From positions 1 through 51,051 of the forward strand of contig JAJYQJ010000020.1 of NCBI GenBank assembly GCA_021794655.1: a DNA stretch of 51,051 nucleotides, in the 5' to 3' direction. Of this stretch, positions 43,026 to 51,051 are shown piece by piece. The notes under the pieces were generated by a model. It saw only the letters and a list, made by a program, of their open reading frames with translations, did no database searches and was not told where the DNA came from. How positions within the stretch are numbered: the first letter of the stretch is position 1; every line of letters begins with the position of its first letter. Position numbers and translations under genes: made by a program. This DNA comes from Actinomycetes bacterium. GTDB lineage: Bacteria; Actinomycetota; Acidimicrobiia; Acidimicrobiales; RAAP-2.

Positions 43026-44654
43026 ATGAACCGCCGTGAGGAGTGGATAGCCGCTCTTGAGTCGTCGTCGATGCGCGACACACCGGCAGAGACGATTTCG
43101 GGAGTCCCACTCGAGCCCGCTTACGGCGATCCTGAGTCGCTATTTCCTGGGCAGTGGCCTTACACGAGGGGTCCCTACGCATCGATGTACCGGTCGAAGC
43201 TGTGGACGATGCGGATGTTCGCCGGGTTCGGAACCGCCCGCGACACGAACCGGCGTTTCCAGGAGCTGTTGAGCGCGGGCGGGACGGGGCTCTCGACCGC
43301 GTTCGACCTCCCAACTCTAATGGGACGTGACTCCGACAACGAGATGGCTCTCGGCGAAGTTGGACGCGCGGGCGTCGCGGTCGACACGATGGCCGATATG
43401 GACGACCTCTTCGACGGGATAGACCTCGGTTCAATAACAACCTCGATGACGATTAACTCGCCCGCGATCATCTTGATGGCGATGTACGTCGCCGTCGGTG
43501 AGCGCACGGGCGTACGGCGGTCTGCACTCGCTGGAACGATCCAAAACGACATCTTGAAGGAGTACCAAGCGCAAAAGGAGTTCATCTTCCCACCGCGACC
43601 GTCGGTCAGGCTCGTGACCGACTTGGTCAAGTTCTGTACCGCCGAGATGCCGCGATTCCACCCACTGTCGATCTCGGGCTACCACATCAGAGAGGCCGGA
43701 TCGACCGCCGCCCAAGAGCTCGCGTTTACGCTCGCGAACGGATTCGCGTACGTCGAAGCGGCACTCGCGACCGGACTCGACGTCGATGATTTTGCGCCGA
43801 GGCTTTCCTTCTTCTTCAACGCACATATCGACTTCTTCGAAGAAATTGGCAAGTATCGGGCAGCCCGGCGTATATGGGCCAGGTGGATGCGCGATCACTT
43901 TGGCGCTCGTGACGAGCGTTCCATGAAGCTCAGATTTCACACTCAAACAGCGGGAGTCTCCCTCACCGCCCAACAGCCCGAGCTCAATCTCGCTCGCGTC
44001 GCTATCGAAGGCCTGGCTGCAGTTCTCGGTGGGACCCAAAGCCTCCACACCGACTCCTTCGACGAGGCTCTCGCTCTTCCAACCGACAAGGCAGCGCGCC
44101 TCGCGTTACGTACCCAACAGGTCCTCGCTCACGAAACCGGCGTCGCTAACGTAGCTGACCCGCTCGGTGGATCCTCCCTCGTCGAGTGGATGACAGACGA
44201 GATGGAGCGACGTAGCGAAGAGATCTTTGACCACCTCTTAAGACTCGGCGACGGCTCGATGTTGGAAGGTGTCTATAAAGGGATCGAAGAAGGCTGGTTC
44301 CAGGCGGAAATTGCCGACTCAGCTCACGACTTCCAGAAACGGCTCAACGACGGACGGCGGATCTTGGTCGCAGTGAGCGACTTCACCGACGGGGACGACA
44401 AAGATCTCGACACTCTCTACATCGGACCCGACGTCGAAAAGAACCAACTCGAACGCTTGGAAGCGATAAAGCGGTCACGAGACGACGAGGCGGTCAAGCT
44501 GTCGCTCGAGAAAGTCAGCTCAGACGCTTCGGATCCCGAGATCAACCTCATGCCGTCGATTCTCGACTCCGTCCGCGCCTACGCGACCGTCGGCGAGATC
44601 GTGACCGCGCTCGAAGGTGTCTTTGATGCCTGGGTGGAACGACCCGAGGTCTGA
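43026..44654 (+). CDS. Cobalamin-dependent acyl-CoA mutase large subunit, isobutyryl-CoA mutase (IcmA) type
   Basis: These enzymes move a CoA-carbonyl group along a carbon chain by a B12 radical reaction. The 542-residue protein contains the substrate-binding TIM-barrel: WTMRMFAGFGTARDTNRRF, GLSTAFDLPTLMGRDSD, TTSMTINSPAIILMAMY, SISGYHIREAGSTAAQELAF and FHTQTAGVSLTAQQPE. It lacks the B12-binding domain, which must come from a separate small subunit not in the window. The two residues that select the substrate, Tyr89 and Arg207 in methylmalonyl-CoA mutase, are Phe65 and Gln183 here with the same spacing of 118. These are the residues of isobutyryl-CoA mutase. It is therefore unlikely to be a methylmalonyl-CoA mutase. 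Confidence 0.9.
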   Translation: MNRREEWIAALESSSMRDTPAETISGVPLEPAYGDPESLFPGQWPYTRGPYASMYRSKLWTMRMFAGFGTARDTNRRFQELLSAGGTGLSTAFDLPTLMGRDSDNEMALGEVGRAGVAVDTMADMDDLFDGIDLGSITTSMTINSPAIILMAMYVAVGERTGVRRSALAGTIQNDILKEYQAQKEFIFPPRPSVRLVTDLVKFCTAEMPRFHPLSISGYHIREAGSTAAQELAFTLANGFAYVEAALATGLDVDDFAPRLSFFFNAHIDFFEEIGKYRAARRIWARWMRDHFGARDERSMKLRFHTQTAGVSLTAQQPELNLARVAIEGLAAVLGGTQSLHTDSFDEALALPTDKAARLALRTQQVLAHETGVANVADPLGGSSLVEWMTDEMERRSEEIFDHLLRLGDGSMLEGVYKGIEEGWFQAEIADSAHDFQKRLNDGRRILVAVSDFTDGDDKDLDTLYIGPDVEKNQLERLEAIKRSRDDEAVKLSLEKVSSDASDPEINLMPSILDSVRAYATVGEIVTALEGVFDAWVERPEV

Positions 44655-44667
44655 ATAGGGACCGGTT

Positions 44668-44700
44668 AGGGTCCGGACGGGGTCCGGACGGGGTCCGAAA
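44668..44700. repeat. 11-bp tandem repeat between convergent genes
   Basis: Nearly three units of GGGGTCCGGAC run from 44668 to 44697, just after the mutase stop. Each full unit contains the palindrome GTCCGGAC, so RNA from either strand can fold. It may act as a simple bidirectional end signal between the mutase and the convergent glycosyltransferase. Confidence 0.6.
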
Positions 44701-44741
44701 AAGGCGAGCTTTACCCGACGTCGCTTCGACGAGTAGCTAAC

Positions 44742-45623
44742 TCACGAACTCCGGTGCACGACCGCCGACGTTATCGATACGACCGCGAGTCGCGTCCCGA
44801 GTAACACGGCGGCTATTGGAAATGCTAAGCGCTTCCACCCCTTCGTCGTGCGATACCAGAACCGGAGCGACGATATGTGGTGCGCTACTTGCATCTTCAA
44901 GGGTTCCTGTCCCGTCGTCACCCCACCTTCATGGGTCACAGCTATCCCTCGTCGGTAACCAACTCCCCAGCCCGCCTCATGGAGCCGCCAGCAAAGGTCC
45001 ATGTCTTCTGCGTACATGAAGTAACGCTCGTCGAACCCACCAACTTCTTCGAACGCTGATCTCCGTACCAAAAAGCACGCCCCAGACACCCACTCCACTC
45101 TAGAAACGTCAGAGTCATCAGAGGGAAGTGCCCGGTAGCGGCGTGTGAAGGGGTTCTTGGGCCACAGCTGAGAGAAAACCGCATGACCCGCCGCGTCCAC
45201 GATAGAGGGGAACGTCCGCGCCGATGGATAGAGTTCACCACCCCTCCCTTCCACCCGCGGCCCGACGATCGCCAACGACCCCTCCGCGTCGAGCGTCGAC
45301 ACCAAACCCGAAACGGTCCCCGGGTGAACGATGACGTCGGGGTTGCACACGAGTACGTAGTCACTCGTCACCCCCGATCCAACGGGACGCCTGGTGGCCG
45401 CGACCCCTCTGTTGACACCCGCGCCATAACCCAAGTTACGACCTGGCCTAACCACCAGCACCGATGCGCGCTCGTCCGCCGGCAGCGACGTCTCGTCGTA
45501 GCGCTCGGCGGCGTTGTCGACGACGACGACCTCGTTGACGCCCGTCGCGAGCAGCGAACGCAGACAGCCGTGAAGAACCGACCCGGCCCTGAAGTCGACG
45601 ACGACCGCAGATACCCGTGCCAC
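44742..45623 (-). CDS. GT2-family glycosyltransferase, rhamnosyltransferase-like
   Basis: The protein has the GT-A fold signs: SAVVVDFRAGSVLHGCLRSL, VVVVDNAAERYD, the acceptor loop NPDVIVHPGTVSGL, GGELYPSARTFPSI, WVSGACFLVRRSAFEEVGGFDERYFMYAEDMDLCWRL, and a C-terminal hydrophobic segment. The last motif with EDxDLCWR is characteristic of rhamnosyl- and related transferases that extend cell-wall or surface glycans. The start is set at GTG 45623 (293 residues); the open frame upstream overlaps the preceding gene. It is the last gene of the sugar operon, and dTDP-rhamnose from the same operon is a plausible donor. Confidence 0.85.
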   Translation of the reverse strand: MARVSAVVVDFRAGSVLHGCLRSLLATGVNEVVVVDNAAERYDETSLPADERASVLVVRPGRNLGYGAGVNRGVAATRRPVGSGVTSDYVLVCNPDVIVHPGTVSGLVSTLDAEGSLAIVGPRVEGRGGELYPSARTFPSIVDAAGHAVFSQLWPKNPFTRRYRALPSDDSDVSRVEWVSGACFLVRRSAFEEVGGFDERYFMYAEDMDLCWRLHEAGWGVGYRRGIAVTHEGGVTTGQEPLKMQVAHHISSLRFWYRTTKGWKRLAFPIAAVLLGTRLAVVSITSAVVHRSS

Positions 45624-45649
45624 AGCCTTCAACGTCGGGTCGGCGCCGT

Positions 45650-46390
45650 TCAATAGCTCTTCGTAAAGCGAAACTTTACGAGCGCTCGCAACGCGGCAAA
45701 CCCGTCGCGCCACGTGATCTTCTTCCCTTCGTCCGCCTCTCTTCCAGCGTATGAAATTGGAACCTCGTATATCCGATACCCTCGGCGAAGAAGTTTCGCT
45801 GTGATCTCAGGCTCGAAGTCAAACCGGTTCGACACTATCGTCATCCCCTCGATAGCGGTTCTCGAAAACAACTTGTAGCAAGTTTCCATGTCCGAGAGTG
45901 TCGAGGAGTACAAGACGTTCGTGACCAAAGACAGGAACCGGTTCCCAATCCAGTGCAGCGGCATCATGTTCTTGCGCTCGCCTGTGAACCTGCTCCCATA
46001 CACCACTGAGGCTTTCCCCTTCAGTATCGGGTCCAACAGGCGCGGCCAATCGTCGGGATCGTATTCAAGGTCGGCGTCTTGAATCAGGATCAAGTCACCG
46101 CTCGCATGGGCGAGACCCGTTCGAATCGCCGCCCCCTTGCCCTGGTTCTTCTCGTGCGTTACTACCCTGACGGTCGAGTCGGCGAGCGCCGCGAGCACTT
46201 TGTCGGAACCGTCAATTGATCCGTCGTCGACGACGACGATATCGACGAGGACCGGAACGCTCACAGCCCTCATCCTCCGAATTATCTCGGCAATGGTCCT
46301 ACGCTCGTTGAACACCGGAAGGATCACCGAGAGCGTGTGGGGATCCTTCACCGCCGGGCGATACTCGTCTGCTGCGCTTGAATCGTTCAC
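45650..46390 (-). CDS. GT2-family glycosyltransferase, polyprenyl-phosphate mannosyl/glucosyltransferase-like
   Basis: The 246 residues match the dolichyl/polyprenyl-phosphate sugar synthase group: SVILPVFNERRTIAEIIRR, DIVVVDDGSIDGSDKV, GKGAAIRTGLAHASGDLILIQDADLEYDP (with the DAD metal site), VVYGSRF and NRFLSLVTNVLYSSTLSDMETCYKLF. No C-terminal membrane helices are present, so it is likely a peripheral enzyme loading a sugar onto a lipid carrier. The start is GTG 46390. It is 50 bases after uxs and 26 bases before the last glycosyltransferase. Confidence 0.88.
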   Translation of the reverse strand: MNDSSAADEYRPAVKDPHTLSVILPVFNERRTIAEIIRRMRAVSVPVLVDIVVVDDGSIDGSDKVLAALADSTVRVVTHEKNQGKGAAIRTGLAHASGDLILIQDADLEYDPDDWPRLLDPILKGKASVVYGSRFTGERKNMMPLHWIGNRFLSLVTNVLYSSTLSDMETCYKLFSRTAIEGMTIVSNRFDFEPEITAKLLRRGYRIYEVPISYAGREADEGKKITWRDGFAALRALVKFRFTKSY

Positions 46391-46440
46391 AGCGTGCTCT
46401 CGTCGGACGTCATCGGTAGCATTCTCTTCCTTCCTGCAGT

Positions 46441-47421
46441 TCAGGCGTCTCGGTCAGCGTCCTGGCTCATCCCGGCAGGCTCTGGCGCGGCGATCTTTGC
46501 AAAGTACTCTACGGTCGCTTTGAGGCCGGCTTCCAATGAGACCTCTGGCTCCCAGCCGAGAGCGGTCTTAGCACGGGTTATATCCGGGCATCGCCTGGTC
46601 GGATCGTCGGTTGGGAGCGGTCGAAACACAATATTTGAGCGCGATCCTGTCACCTCTAACACCTTCTGCGCCAACTCCAAGATCGTTCGCTCGTCTGGAT
46701 TCCCGATATTGACCGGACCGGTCACCTCCGAGTCCATCAGCGCAATCAGACCCCTGATCTCGTCTTGAACGTAACACAAGCTCCTCGTCTGGGATCCGTC
46801 CCCATATACCGTCAAGTCGTCTCCTCGCAACGCCTGGCAGATGAAGTTCGAGACCACCCGCCCGTCCCCGGGCGAGAGCCTGGGACCGTAAGTGTTGAAG
46901 ATCCTCGCAATCGATACCTCGACCCCGAGCGCTCGCTTCGTTGCCATCGTGAGCGCCTCCGCGAAACGTTTCGCTTCGTCGTAGACGCTTCTCGGTCCGG
47001 TCGGATCCACGTTTCCCCGATACGACTCCCGCTGTGGATGCTCAAAAGGGTCCCCGTAGACTTCGCTCGTCGAAGCTAGTAGGAACTTCGCATCGTTTTT
47101 GCCCGCGAGACCAAGTAAGCGACGCGTTCCCTCACTGCCTACAGCCAGAGTCTCGAGCGGTCGTGCGAGGTAAGCGGGCGGAGAGGCCGGGCTCGCCAGA
47201 TGGCAGACTGCGTCGAGCGGCCCGCCGATTGGAACGTCCTCGCTCACGTCTGCTTCGACAAAACTAAATCGATCACTCGTCTTGAGGTGTTCGATGTTGG
47301 AGCGTCGACCGGTACTCAAGTCGTCTACGCATACGACCTCATCACCGCGCGAGATGAGCTCGTCGCAGATATGCGATCCCAAGAATCCAGCACCTCCTGC
47401 TACTACTACCCTGCGACTCAC
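46441..47421 (-). CDS. uxs: UDP-glucuronate decarboxylase-like NAD-dependent sugar epimerase
   Basis: The short-chain dehydrogenase fold is clear: GGAGFLGSHICDELISRGD, DDLSTGRRSNIEHL, HLASPASPPAYLARPLETL, STSEVYGDPFEHPQ, the catalytic YDEAK and RIFNTYGPRLSPGDGRVVSNF. The block SPASPPAY and the 326-residue length match UDP-xylose synthases, which turn UDP-glucuronate into UDP-xylose. The gene before it makes UDP-glucuronate, so the pair forms a pathway. The start GTG overlaps the ugd stop as GTGA. Confidence 0.88.
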   Translation of the reverse strand: MSRRVVVAGGAGFLGSHICDELISRGDEVVCVDDLSTGRRSNIEHLKTSDRFSFVEADVSEDVPIGGPLDAVCHLASPASPPAYLARPLETLAVGSEGTRRLLGLAGKNDAKFLLASTSEVYGDPFEHPQRESYRGNVDPTGPRSVYDEAKRFAEALTMATKRALGVEVSIARIFNTYGPRLSPGDGRVVSNFICQALRGDDLTVYGDGSQTRSLCYVQDEIRGLIALMDSEVTGPVNIGNPDERTILELAQKVLEVTGSRSNIVFRPLPTDDPTRRCPDITRAKTALGWEPEVSLEAGLKATVEYFAKIAAPEPAGMSQDADRDA

Positions 47422-48797
47422 CCCCGACCCATCCCAACGTAGGTGAATCCCATCCTCTTCATTGCTCCGGGATCCAATATGTTGCGAGCGTCGATCACGA
47501 CCGGCCGATCCATCGCAGACTTCACCTTTTCAAAGTCCACCCAACGGAACTCGTCCCATTCGGTCAAGACGACCGCGACACGAGCGCCCGCGACCGCCTC
47601 GTAGACGTCGGCGCAGCAGCGTACCCCGGCTAGATCGTCCGCCTCCTCAAAGGCGGGGACCGTCGGGTCATACGCTTGCACCCGGGCGCCCAGCCCTACC
47701 AAACGGCGTGCTATATCAACCGCGGGGGAACTGCGACGATCGTCCGTGCCCGCCTTGAAGGTTAGACCCAGCACCCCAACCGTCGTGCCCTCTATCTTGT
47801 CGTCCAACGAACTAACGGCCTTCTTGACGACGAGATCGAGCTGCTCTTCGTTGCCGGCTATCGCTCCTTTTAGAAGTGAAAAGTCGTATCCCGCAGACTC
47901 GGCCATATGGACGAGCGCCTGAGTGTCCTTGGGCAGGCACGATCCCCCCCAGCCCGGGCCTGGGCGCAAGAACTCAAACCCGATCCGTTTGTCGTATCCC
48001 ATTCCAAGTACCACGTCTCGCACGTCAGCGCCCACCGCCTCGCACAGACCTGCAACCGCGTTTATGAAACTCACCTTCGTTGCGAGGAAAGCGTTCGACG
48101 CGTACTTGATGGTCTCAGACGTCGTCGTGTCGGTGACGATCAGAGGCGACCCGGTCCCGGCAAATAGCTGTCCGACGCGCGCTGCCGCCCCCTGGTCGTC
48201 CGCGCCCACCACTATGCGATCCGGATTCAAACTGTCGTGTACGGCGCTTCCCTCACGCAAGAACTCCGGGTTGGAAACCACGTGTATGTCGTCGCGACCG
48301 ATAATCCTTTCCACGAAGCTCGCAGATCCGACAGGAACCGTTGACTTGTTCACCACGATCGCTCCGGATCGAAGTACCGGCCCAACCTCTTTCGCGACCG
48401 CTTCCACGTAAGAAAGATCTGCCGATCCGTCTACTCCTTGGGGTGTTGGAACACAGAAGAACACGAAGTCAGATCCGCGCGCCGCCTCGGTCGCATCACT
48501 TACAAACCTCAACGTCCCACGGTCCACCCCATCTCGGACCATCTCCAAAAGGCCTCGTTCGACGATCGGGATCTCGCCTCTTAGAAGTGTGTTGAATCGG
48601 CCCGGATCGCTCTCCGCGAGGATCACCCGGTGGCCGAAGTGCGAAAGCGTCGCCGCTGTCGGTAGCCCGACATAGCCGGCTCCGATCACCCCGACCGTCG
48701 ACGCTCCAGCCGGTGCGCCCTTGCTGGATTCCCTGTTGCTCCCTGATTCTCTATAAGTCCCTGATTCTCTATAAGTCCCTGATTCTCTATAAGTCAC
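47418..48797 (-). CDS. ugd: UDP-glucose 6-dehydrogenase with short N-terminal repeat
   Basis: The enzyme oxidises UDP-glucose to UDP-glucuronate with two NAD. Its motifs are GVIGAGYVGLPTAATLSHFG, NPEFLREGSAVHD, the catalytic Cys in GPGWGGSCLPKDTQAL, and LGLTFKAGTDDRRSSPAVDIA. The start GTG 48797 overlaps the rmlD stop as GTGA. This gives an N-terminus of three exact TYRESG units followed by SNRESSKGAPAGAS before the Rossmann fold. The extension has no counterpart in the usual family and is coded by an 18-base tandem repeat. Confidence 0.95.
   Translation of the reverse strand: MTYRESGTYRESGTYRESGSNRESSKGAPAGASTVGVIGAGYVGLPTAATLSHFGHRVILAESDPGRFNTLLRGEIPIVERGLLEMVRDGVDRGTLRFVSDATEAARGSDFVFFCVPTPQGVDGSADLSYVEAVAKEVGPVLRSGAIVVNKSTVPVGSASFVERIIGRDDIHVVSNPEFLREGSAVHDSLNPDRIVVGADDQGAAARVGQLFAGTGSPLIVTDTTTSETIKYASNAFLATKVSFINAVAGLCEAVGADVRDVVLGMGYDKRIGFEFLRPGPGWGGSCLPKDTQALVHMAESAGYDFSLLKGAIAGNEEQLDLVVKKAVSSLDDKIEGTTVGVLGLTFKAGTDDRRSSPAVDIARRLVGLGARVQAYDPTVPAFEEADDLAGVRCCADVYEAVAGARVAVVLTEWDEFRWVDFEKVKSAMDRPVVIDARNILDPGAMKRMGFTYVGMGRG
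48741..48794. repeat. Three perfect 18-bp tandem repeats at the start of ugd
   Basis: CCCTGATTCTCTATAAGT is repeated three times exactly from 48741 to 48794. As 18 is a multiple of three, change in copy number would only add or remove one TYRESG unit of the ugd N-terminus. The first copy ends on the rmlD stop codon. Confidence 0.9.
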
Positions 48798-49720
48798 AGT
48801 CTGGCTCCCTCCCCTGACAGGGTAGTGATAAGGCGATCGAGCCCTTCTTCCCATGGCGGCATCTCGGGCAGCCCTGCAAGGCGAAGCGCCATATTATCAA
48901 GAACAGAATTAGCCGGCCGCGGAGCAGGTCGCGGCGGCGTCAGCGACTCGGTAGAGATCGGCTCGACCCGCTCTGGATCATGGCCGCGGCACTTGAGTAC
49001 TGCTCTTACAAAGCCGTACCAGGTCGTATCTCCAGAGTTCGTCACGTGGAACAAGCCTCGCAACCTCTCGGCGCCAAGAGTGACGATAGCGGCCGCCAGA
49101 TCTGCAGTGAAGGTCGGCGAGCCACGCTGGTCGTCGACGAACTTCAAACGCTCCTCGCCTGCAGCGAGACGCAACGCCACTTTCACCATGTTGTTGCCGC
49201 CCGCGCCACAGACCCACGAGGTACGGACCACGGTTGCCCCCGGCGGGCACTCCATCTCACCGCCGAGCTTGCTCGCGCCATAAACCGAACGAGGATTCGG
49301 CCGATCCCACTCTCTATAGGGACGAGTAGACGTCCCGTCAAAGACGTAGTCTGTCGAGACATACACCAGATGCGCGCCGTAGCGCTGTGAAGCTTCAACG
49401 ATATTTCGAGTGCCAAGAGCGTTTACCTTAAAAGCAGTGTCCGGGTCGGCCTCGCAGGCATCGACCGCGGTGTATGCGCCCGCGTGTACGATCACGTCGG
49501 GTCTGAAACCTTCGACTGCGTTAAGTACCGAAGGCCTATCTTCCACCCCGAGCTGGGCGTGGCTCAACGCGAGCGTCTCAACGTCGATCACCGAACGGGG
49601 GCCGGCGGGCCCAAGAAGACTGCAACGAGTGCCGCCAGGTGGAACTCTGCCTGCGAGCGCGTCGACAAGGTCGGAGCCGAGCTGTCCGGTAGCTCCAGTC
49701 ACCATGAAACGCATCTTCAC
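48794..49720 (-). CDS. rmlD: dTDP-4-dehydrorhamnose reductase
   Basis: RmlD makes dTDP-L-rhamnose in the last step of the pathway. The 308 residues have FMVTGATGQLGSDLVDAL, the VDACEADPDTAFKVNALGTRNI block, YVSTDYVFDGTSTRPYREWD, the catalytic YGASKLGGE and RTSWVCGAGGNNMVK. Three start codons lie close together: GTG 49720 (overlapping the rmlB stop as GTGA), ATG 49714 and ATG 49705. The first is listed for its coupling. Confidence 0.93.
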   Translation of the reverse strand: MKMRFMVTGATGQLGSDLVDALAGRVPPGGTRCSLLGPAGPRSVIDVETLALSHAQLGVEDRPSVLNAVEGFRPDVIVHAGAYTAVDACEADPDTAFKVNALGTRNIVEASQRYGAHLVYVSTDYVFDGTSTRPYREWDRPNPRSVYGASKLGGEMECPPGATVVRTSWVCGAGGNNMVKVALRLAAGEERLKFVDDQRGSPTFTADLAAAIVTLGAERLRGLFHVTNSGDTTWYGFVRAVLKCRGHDPERVEPISTESLTPPRPAPRPANSVLDNMALRLAGLPEMPPWEEGLDRLITTLSGEGARL

Positions 49721-50724
49721 CCGGGCCGGCTCCAGTCACCCTCCAACACCGGGGATCGCCCGCGCAACGGTTCCCACCACGCGCGATTCGACGCGTACCA
49801 CTCGACTGTCTCCGACAATCCATCTTTGAACCCGATCTCTGGACGCCATCCGAGCTCACCCTCGATCTTCGACGTGTCGAGCAGATACCTGCGGTCGTGC
49901 CCGGGGCGGTCGGGGACGATCGTCTTGAGTGAATCGGGCTTGGCGAGCACCGAAAGGATCAAGTCGGCGATCTCGTTGATGCTCGCCTCTACTCCGCTCC
50001 CGACGTGATAGGTCTCTCCAACCCTTCCACGTTCAATGACGGCCTCAACCGCCCGGCAGTGGTCACGCACGTGGAGCCACTCTCTTCGATTCTGCGTCGA
50101 CTCGTAGAGAGGAAGCGCTTTGTCGTCGAGGGCGTTCGTCGTGAACAACGGGATTACCTTCTCTGGGAACTGGAAGGGTCCGTAGTTGTTCGAGCAGTTC
50201 GTGATCGTAATCGGCAGCCCATAGGTTTCCCCATAAGCCCTCACCGCGTGATCAGAACCAGCTTTTGACGCGTTGTACGGCGTCCGCGGGCGATAGGGAC
50301 TGTCTTCGGTGAATTTTTCGTCTGTGTCAAGGGATAGATCGCCGTAGACCTCACACGTCGAGATGTGATGGAAACGCGAAACACCAACCTTCCTCGCCGC
50401 TTCGAGCATCGTCTGTGTTCCAAGCACGTTCGTCTTGAAAAACAGCCCTGGGCGGAGCACGGCCAAGCTGTTGTGTGACTCGGCCGCGAAATTGACGACG
50501 ACGTCGATGCCGTAGGTTGAAAGCGCCGCCTGTGCCGCCTCTAGGTCGCAGATGTCGGCTCGCACGAATGTGAGACTGTCTTCTATGTCGTCTAGATTCG
50601 CCCTGTTGCCTGCGTAGGTGAGGACGTCGTAGACGACAATTTCGTCGCCAGGGTGCTCATCGATCCAGTAGCGCGCGAAGTTGGATCCGATAAAACCGGC
50701 GCCGCCGGTGACAAGAAGTTTCAT
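49717..50724 (-). CDS. rmlB: dTDP-glucose 4,6-dehydratase
   Basis: RmlB removes water from dTDP-glucose to give the 4-keto-6-deoxy sugar. The 335-residue protein shows KLLVTGGAGFIGSNFARYWI, YDVLTYAGNRANLDD, NFAAESHNSLAV, FHHISTCEVYGDLSLDTDEKFTEDSPYRPRTPYNASKAGSD in family order (catalytic Asp/Glu region and YNASK), and NCSNNYGPFQFPEKVIPLF. It starts the minus-strand set rmlB-rmlD-ugd-uxs-GT2-GT2, with 4-base overlaps at the first three junctions. The ATG at 50724 has no obvious ribosome binding site. Confidence 0.96.
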   Translation of the reverse strand: MKLLVTGGAGFIGSNFARYWIDEHPGDEIVVYDVLTYAGNRANLDDIEDSLTFVRADICDLEAAQAALSTYGIDVVVNFAAESHNSLAVLRPGLFFKTNVLGTQTMLEAARKVGVSRFHHISTCEVYGDLSLDTDEKFTEDSPYRPRTPYNASKAGSDHAVRAYGETYGLPITITNCSNNYGPFQFPEKVIPLFTTNALDDKALPLYESTQNRREWLHVRDHCRAVEAVIERGRVGETYHVGSGVEASINEIADLILSVLAKPDSLKTIVPDRPGHDRRYLLDTSKIEGELGWRPEIGFKDGLSETVEWYASNRAWWEPLRGRSPVLEGDWSRPG

Positions 50725-50788
50725 AGGGCCAAGAGCTTAGCCTGCGCCGACTCGACGCCACTGAGGTGGCACAGGTCAGCTGCGTCGC

Positions 50789-50937
50789 TCACGCTCCGGC
50801 ATCGAGGTCCGTGCTAAAACTATCGCCGCCTTCACTTTTCCCCCGTTGCACCAGCAAGTCGTTAACGACCCTCTCTGCAGTGCTCACCGTGGATACCGCG
50901 ACGTCAACTAAGAAGTCGGTCGACTTGTTCGCTATCT
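50789..50937 (-). pseudogene. Beheaded 3' gene fragment next to an IS end
   Basis: A frame of about 49 codons ends at a TGA (50789-50791). It encodes a protein-like helix-strand pattern: KSTDFLVDVAVSTVST followed by AERVVNDLLVQRG. The pattern reminds me of the C-terminal part of small nucleotide or adenylylsulfate kinases, but this is weak. The frame has no start codon of its own near the IS end, so it looks like the tail of a gene cut by the mobile element. The 64 bases between its stop and rmlB show nothing else. Confidence 0.4.
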
Positions 50938-51051
50938 GACATCCTCCCCACGGCTAAAGCCCGGGGGTTCCCCTTGCACTACACCGCTGCCGATGACAGT
51001 TGCCTATCATCGGCTCTAGGCGGAGCTGAGCCCGTCTCCGATATTACCGGA
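50937..51051 (-). mobile_element. IS200/IS605-type element, right end (remainder outside window)
   Basis: The sequence from 50937 holds TGACATCCTCCCC, then ACGGCTAAAGCC, then CGGGGGTTCC. It folds as a hairpin with a GGCT/AGCC inner stem and a CCCC/GGGG outer stem. This is the typical terminal structure at the 3' end of tnpB genes in IS200/IS605 elements, which also forms the guide-RNA scaffold of TnpB. The orientation puts tnpB on the minus strand to the right, beyond the window. A frame reading SGNIGDGLSSA and a stop near 51016 could be its last codons. Confidence 0.7.

Noticed and set aside
42610-43029. Overlapping open frames in the secA-mutase spacer
   Set aside because: No ribosome binding site, odd composition and no recognised motifs; one overlaps the mutase start.
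43431-44048. Minus-strand 205-codon frame inside the mutase
   Set aside because: Antisense to conserved mutase motifs; no independent evidence.
48741-48794. Phase-variable (frameshifting) repeat tract
   Set aside because: The unit is 18 bases, so copy change stays in frame and cannot switch the gene off.

Overview
The window looks like a chromosomal segment of an actinobacterium, most likely class Acidimicrobiia. This is inferred from gene content and was not checked against any database. The supporting signs are a monoderm-type type IV pilus cluster with no PilQ secretin, a fused PafB-PafC regulator, the prfB-ftsE-ftsX order, an actinobacterial-style MobF relaxase, an isobutyryl-CoA-mutase-type subunit and an HrcA-operator-linked FmdB/Ruc-like gene.

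Left part (1-7.7 kb): the start of a Lys/Ala/Pro-repeat histone-like protein runs off the left edge. Next come a convergent pair of conjugation genes (a coupling ATPase without membrane anchor and a MobF relaxase without helicase), a fused pafBC regulator, a small lipoprotein and a flippase-like membrane protein.

Type IV pilus region (7.7-24.5 kb): pilB-pilT-pilC on the minus strand, a prepilin peptidase with an altered second catalytic site, a second pilT, two unknown genes and an acyl-CoA carboxyltransferase. These are followed by a pilM-pilN gene fusion, pilO, a small lipoprotein in the place of pilP, a polytopic membrane protein, the major pilin with a strong downstream hairpin, and a divergent proline-rich repeat protein. 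By eye the region is less GC-rich than the right half, and it seems to encode nearly a complete pilus machine for a single-membrane cell.

Middle (24.5-33 kb): moaC, a CIRCE operator and six 14-bp tandem repeats ahead of an FmdB/Ruc-like zinc-ribbon chaperone gene. Then follow the TldD/TldE peptidase pair, an FlK-like thioesterase, rmlA, dxs with 18-bp direct repeats at its start, and msrB. An ssb paralogue without acidic tip is followed by two translationally coupled micro-ORFs and preceded by a leader with alternative hairpins.

Right part (33-51 kb): an ABC exporter (ATPase plus large FtsX-type permease) is coupled to ftsX-ftsE, then prfB and secA. A stand-alone mutase large subunit carries the isobutyryl-CoA-type substrate residues. 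The last block is a tight minus-strand sugar/polysaccharide operon (rmlB-rmlD-ugd-uxs-two GT2 glycosyltransferases). The right edge holds the terminal hairpin of an IS200/IS605-type element, abutting a beheaded gene fragment.

The best leads for new biology are the unusual pilus machine (PilM-PilN fusion, MshEN-PilT, variant peptidase, lipoprotein in the PilP slot), the CIRCE/14-bp-repeat control of the Ruc-like gene, and the ssb micro-operon.
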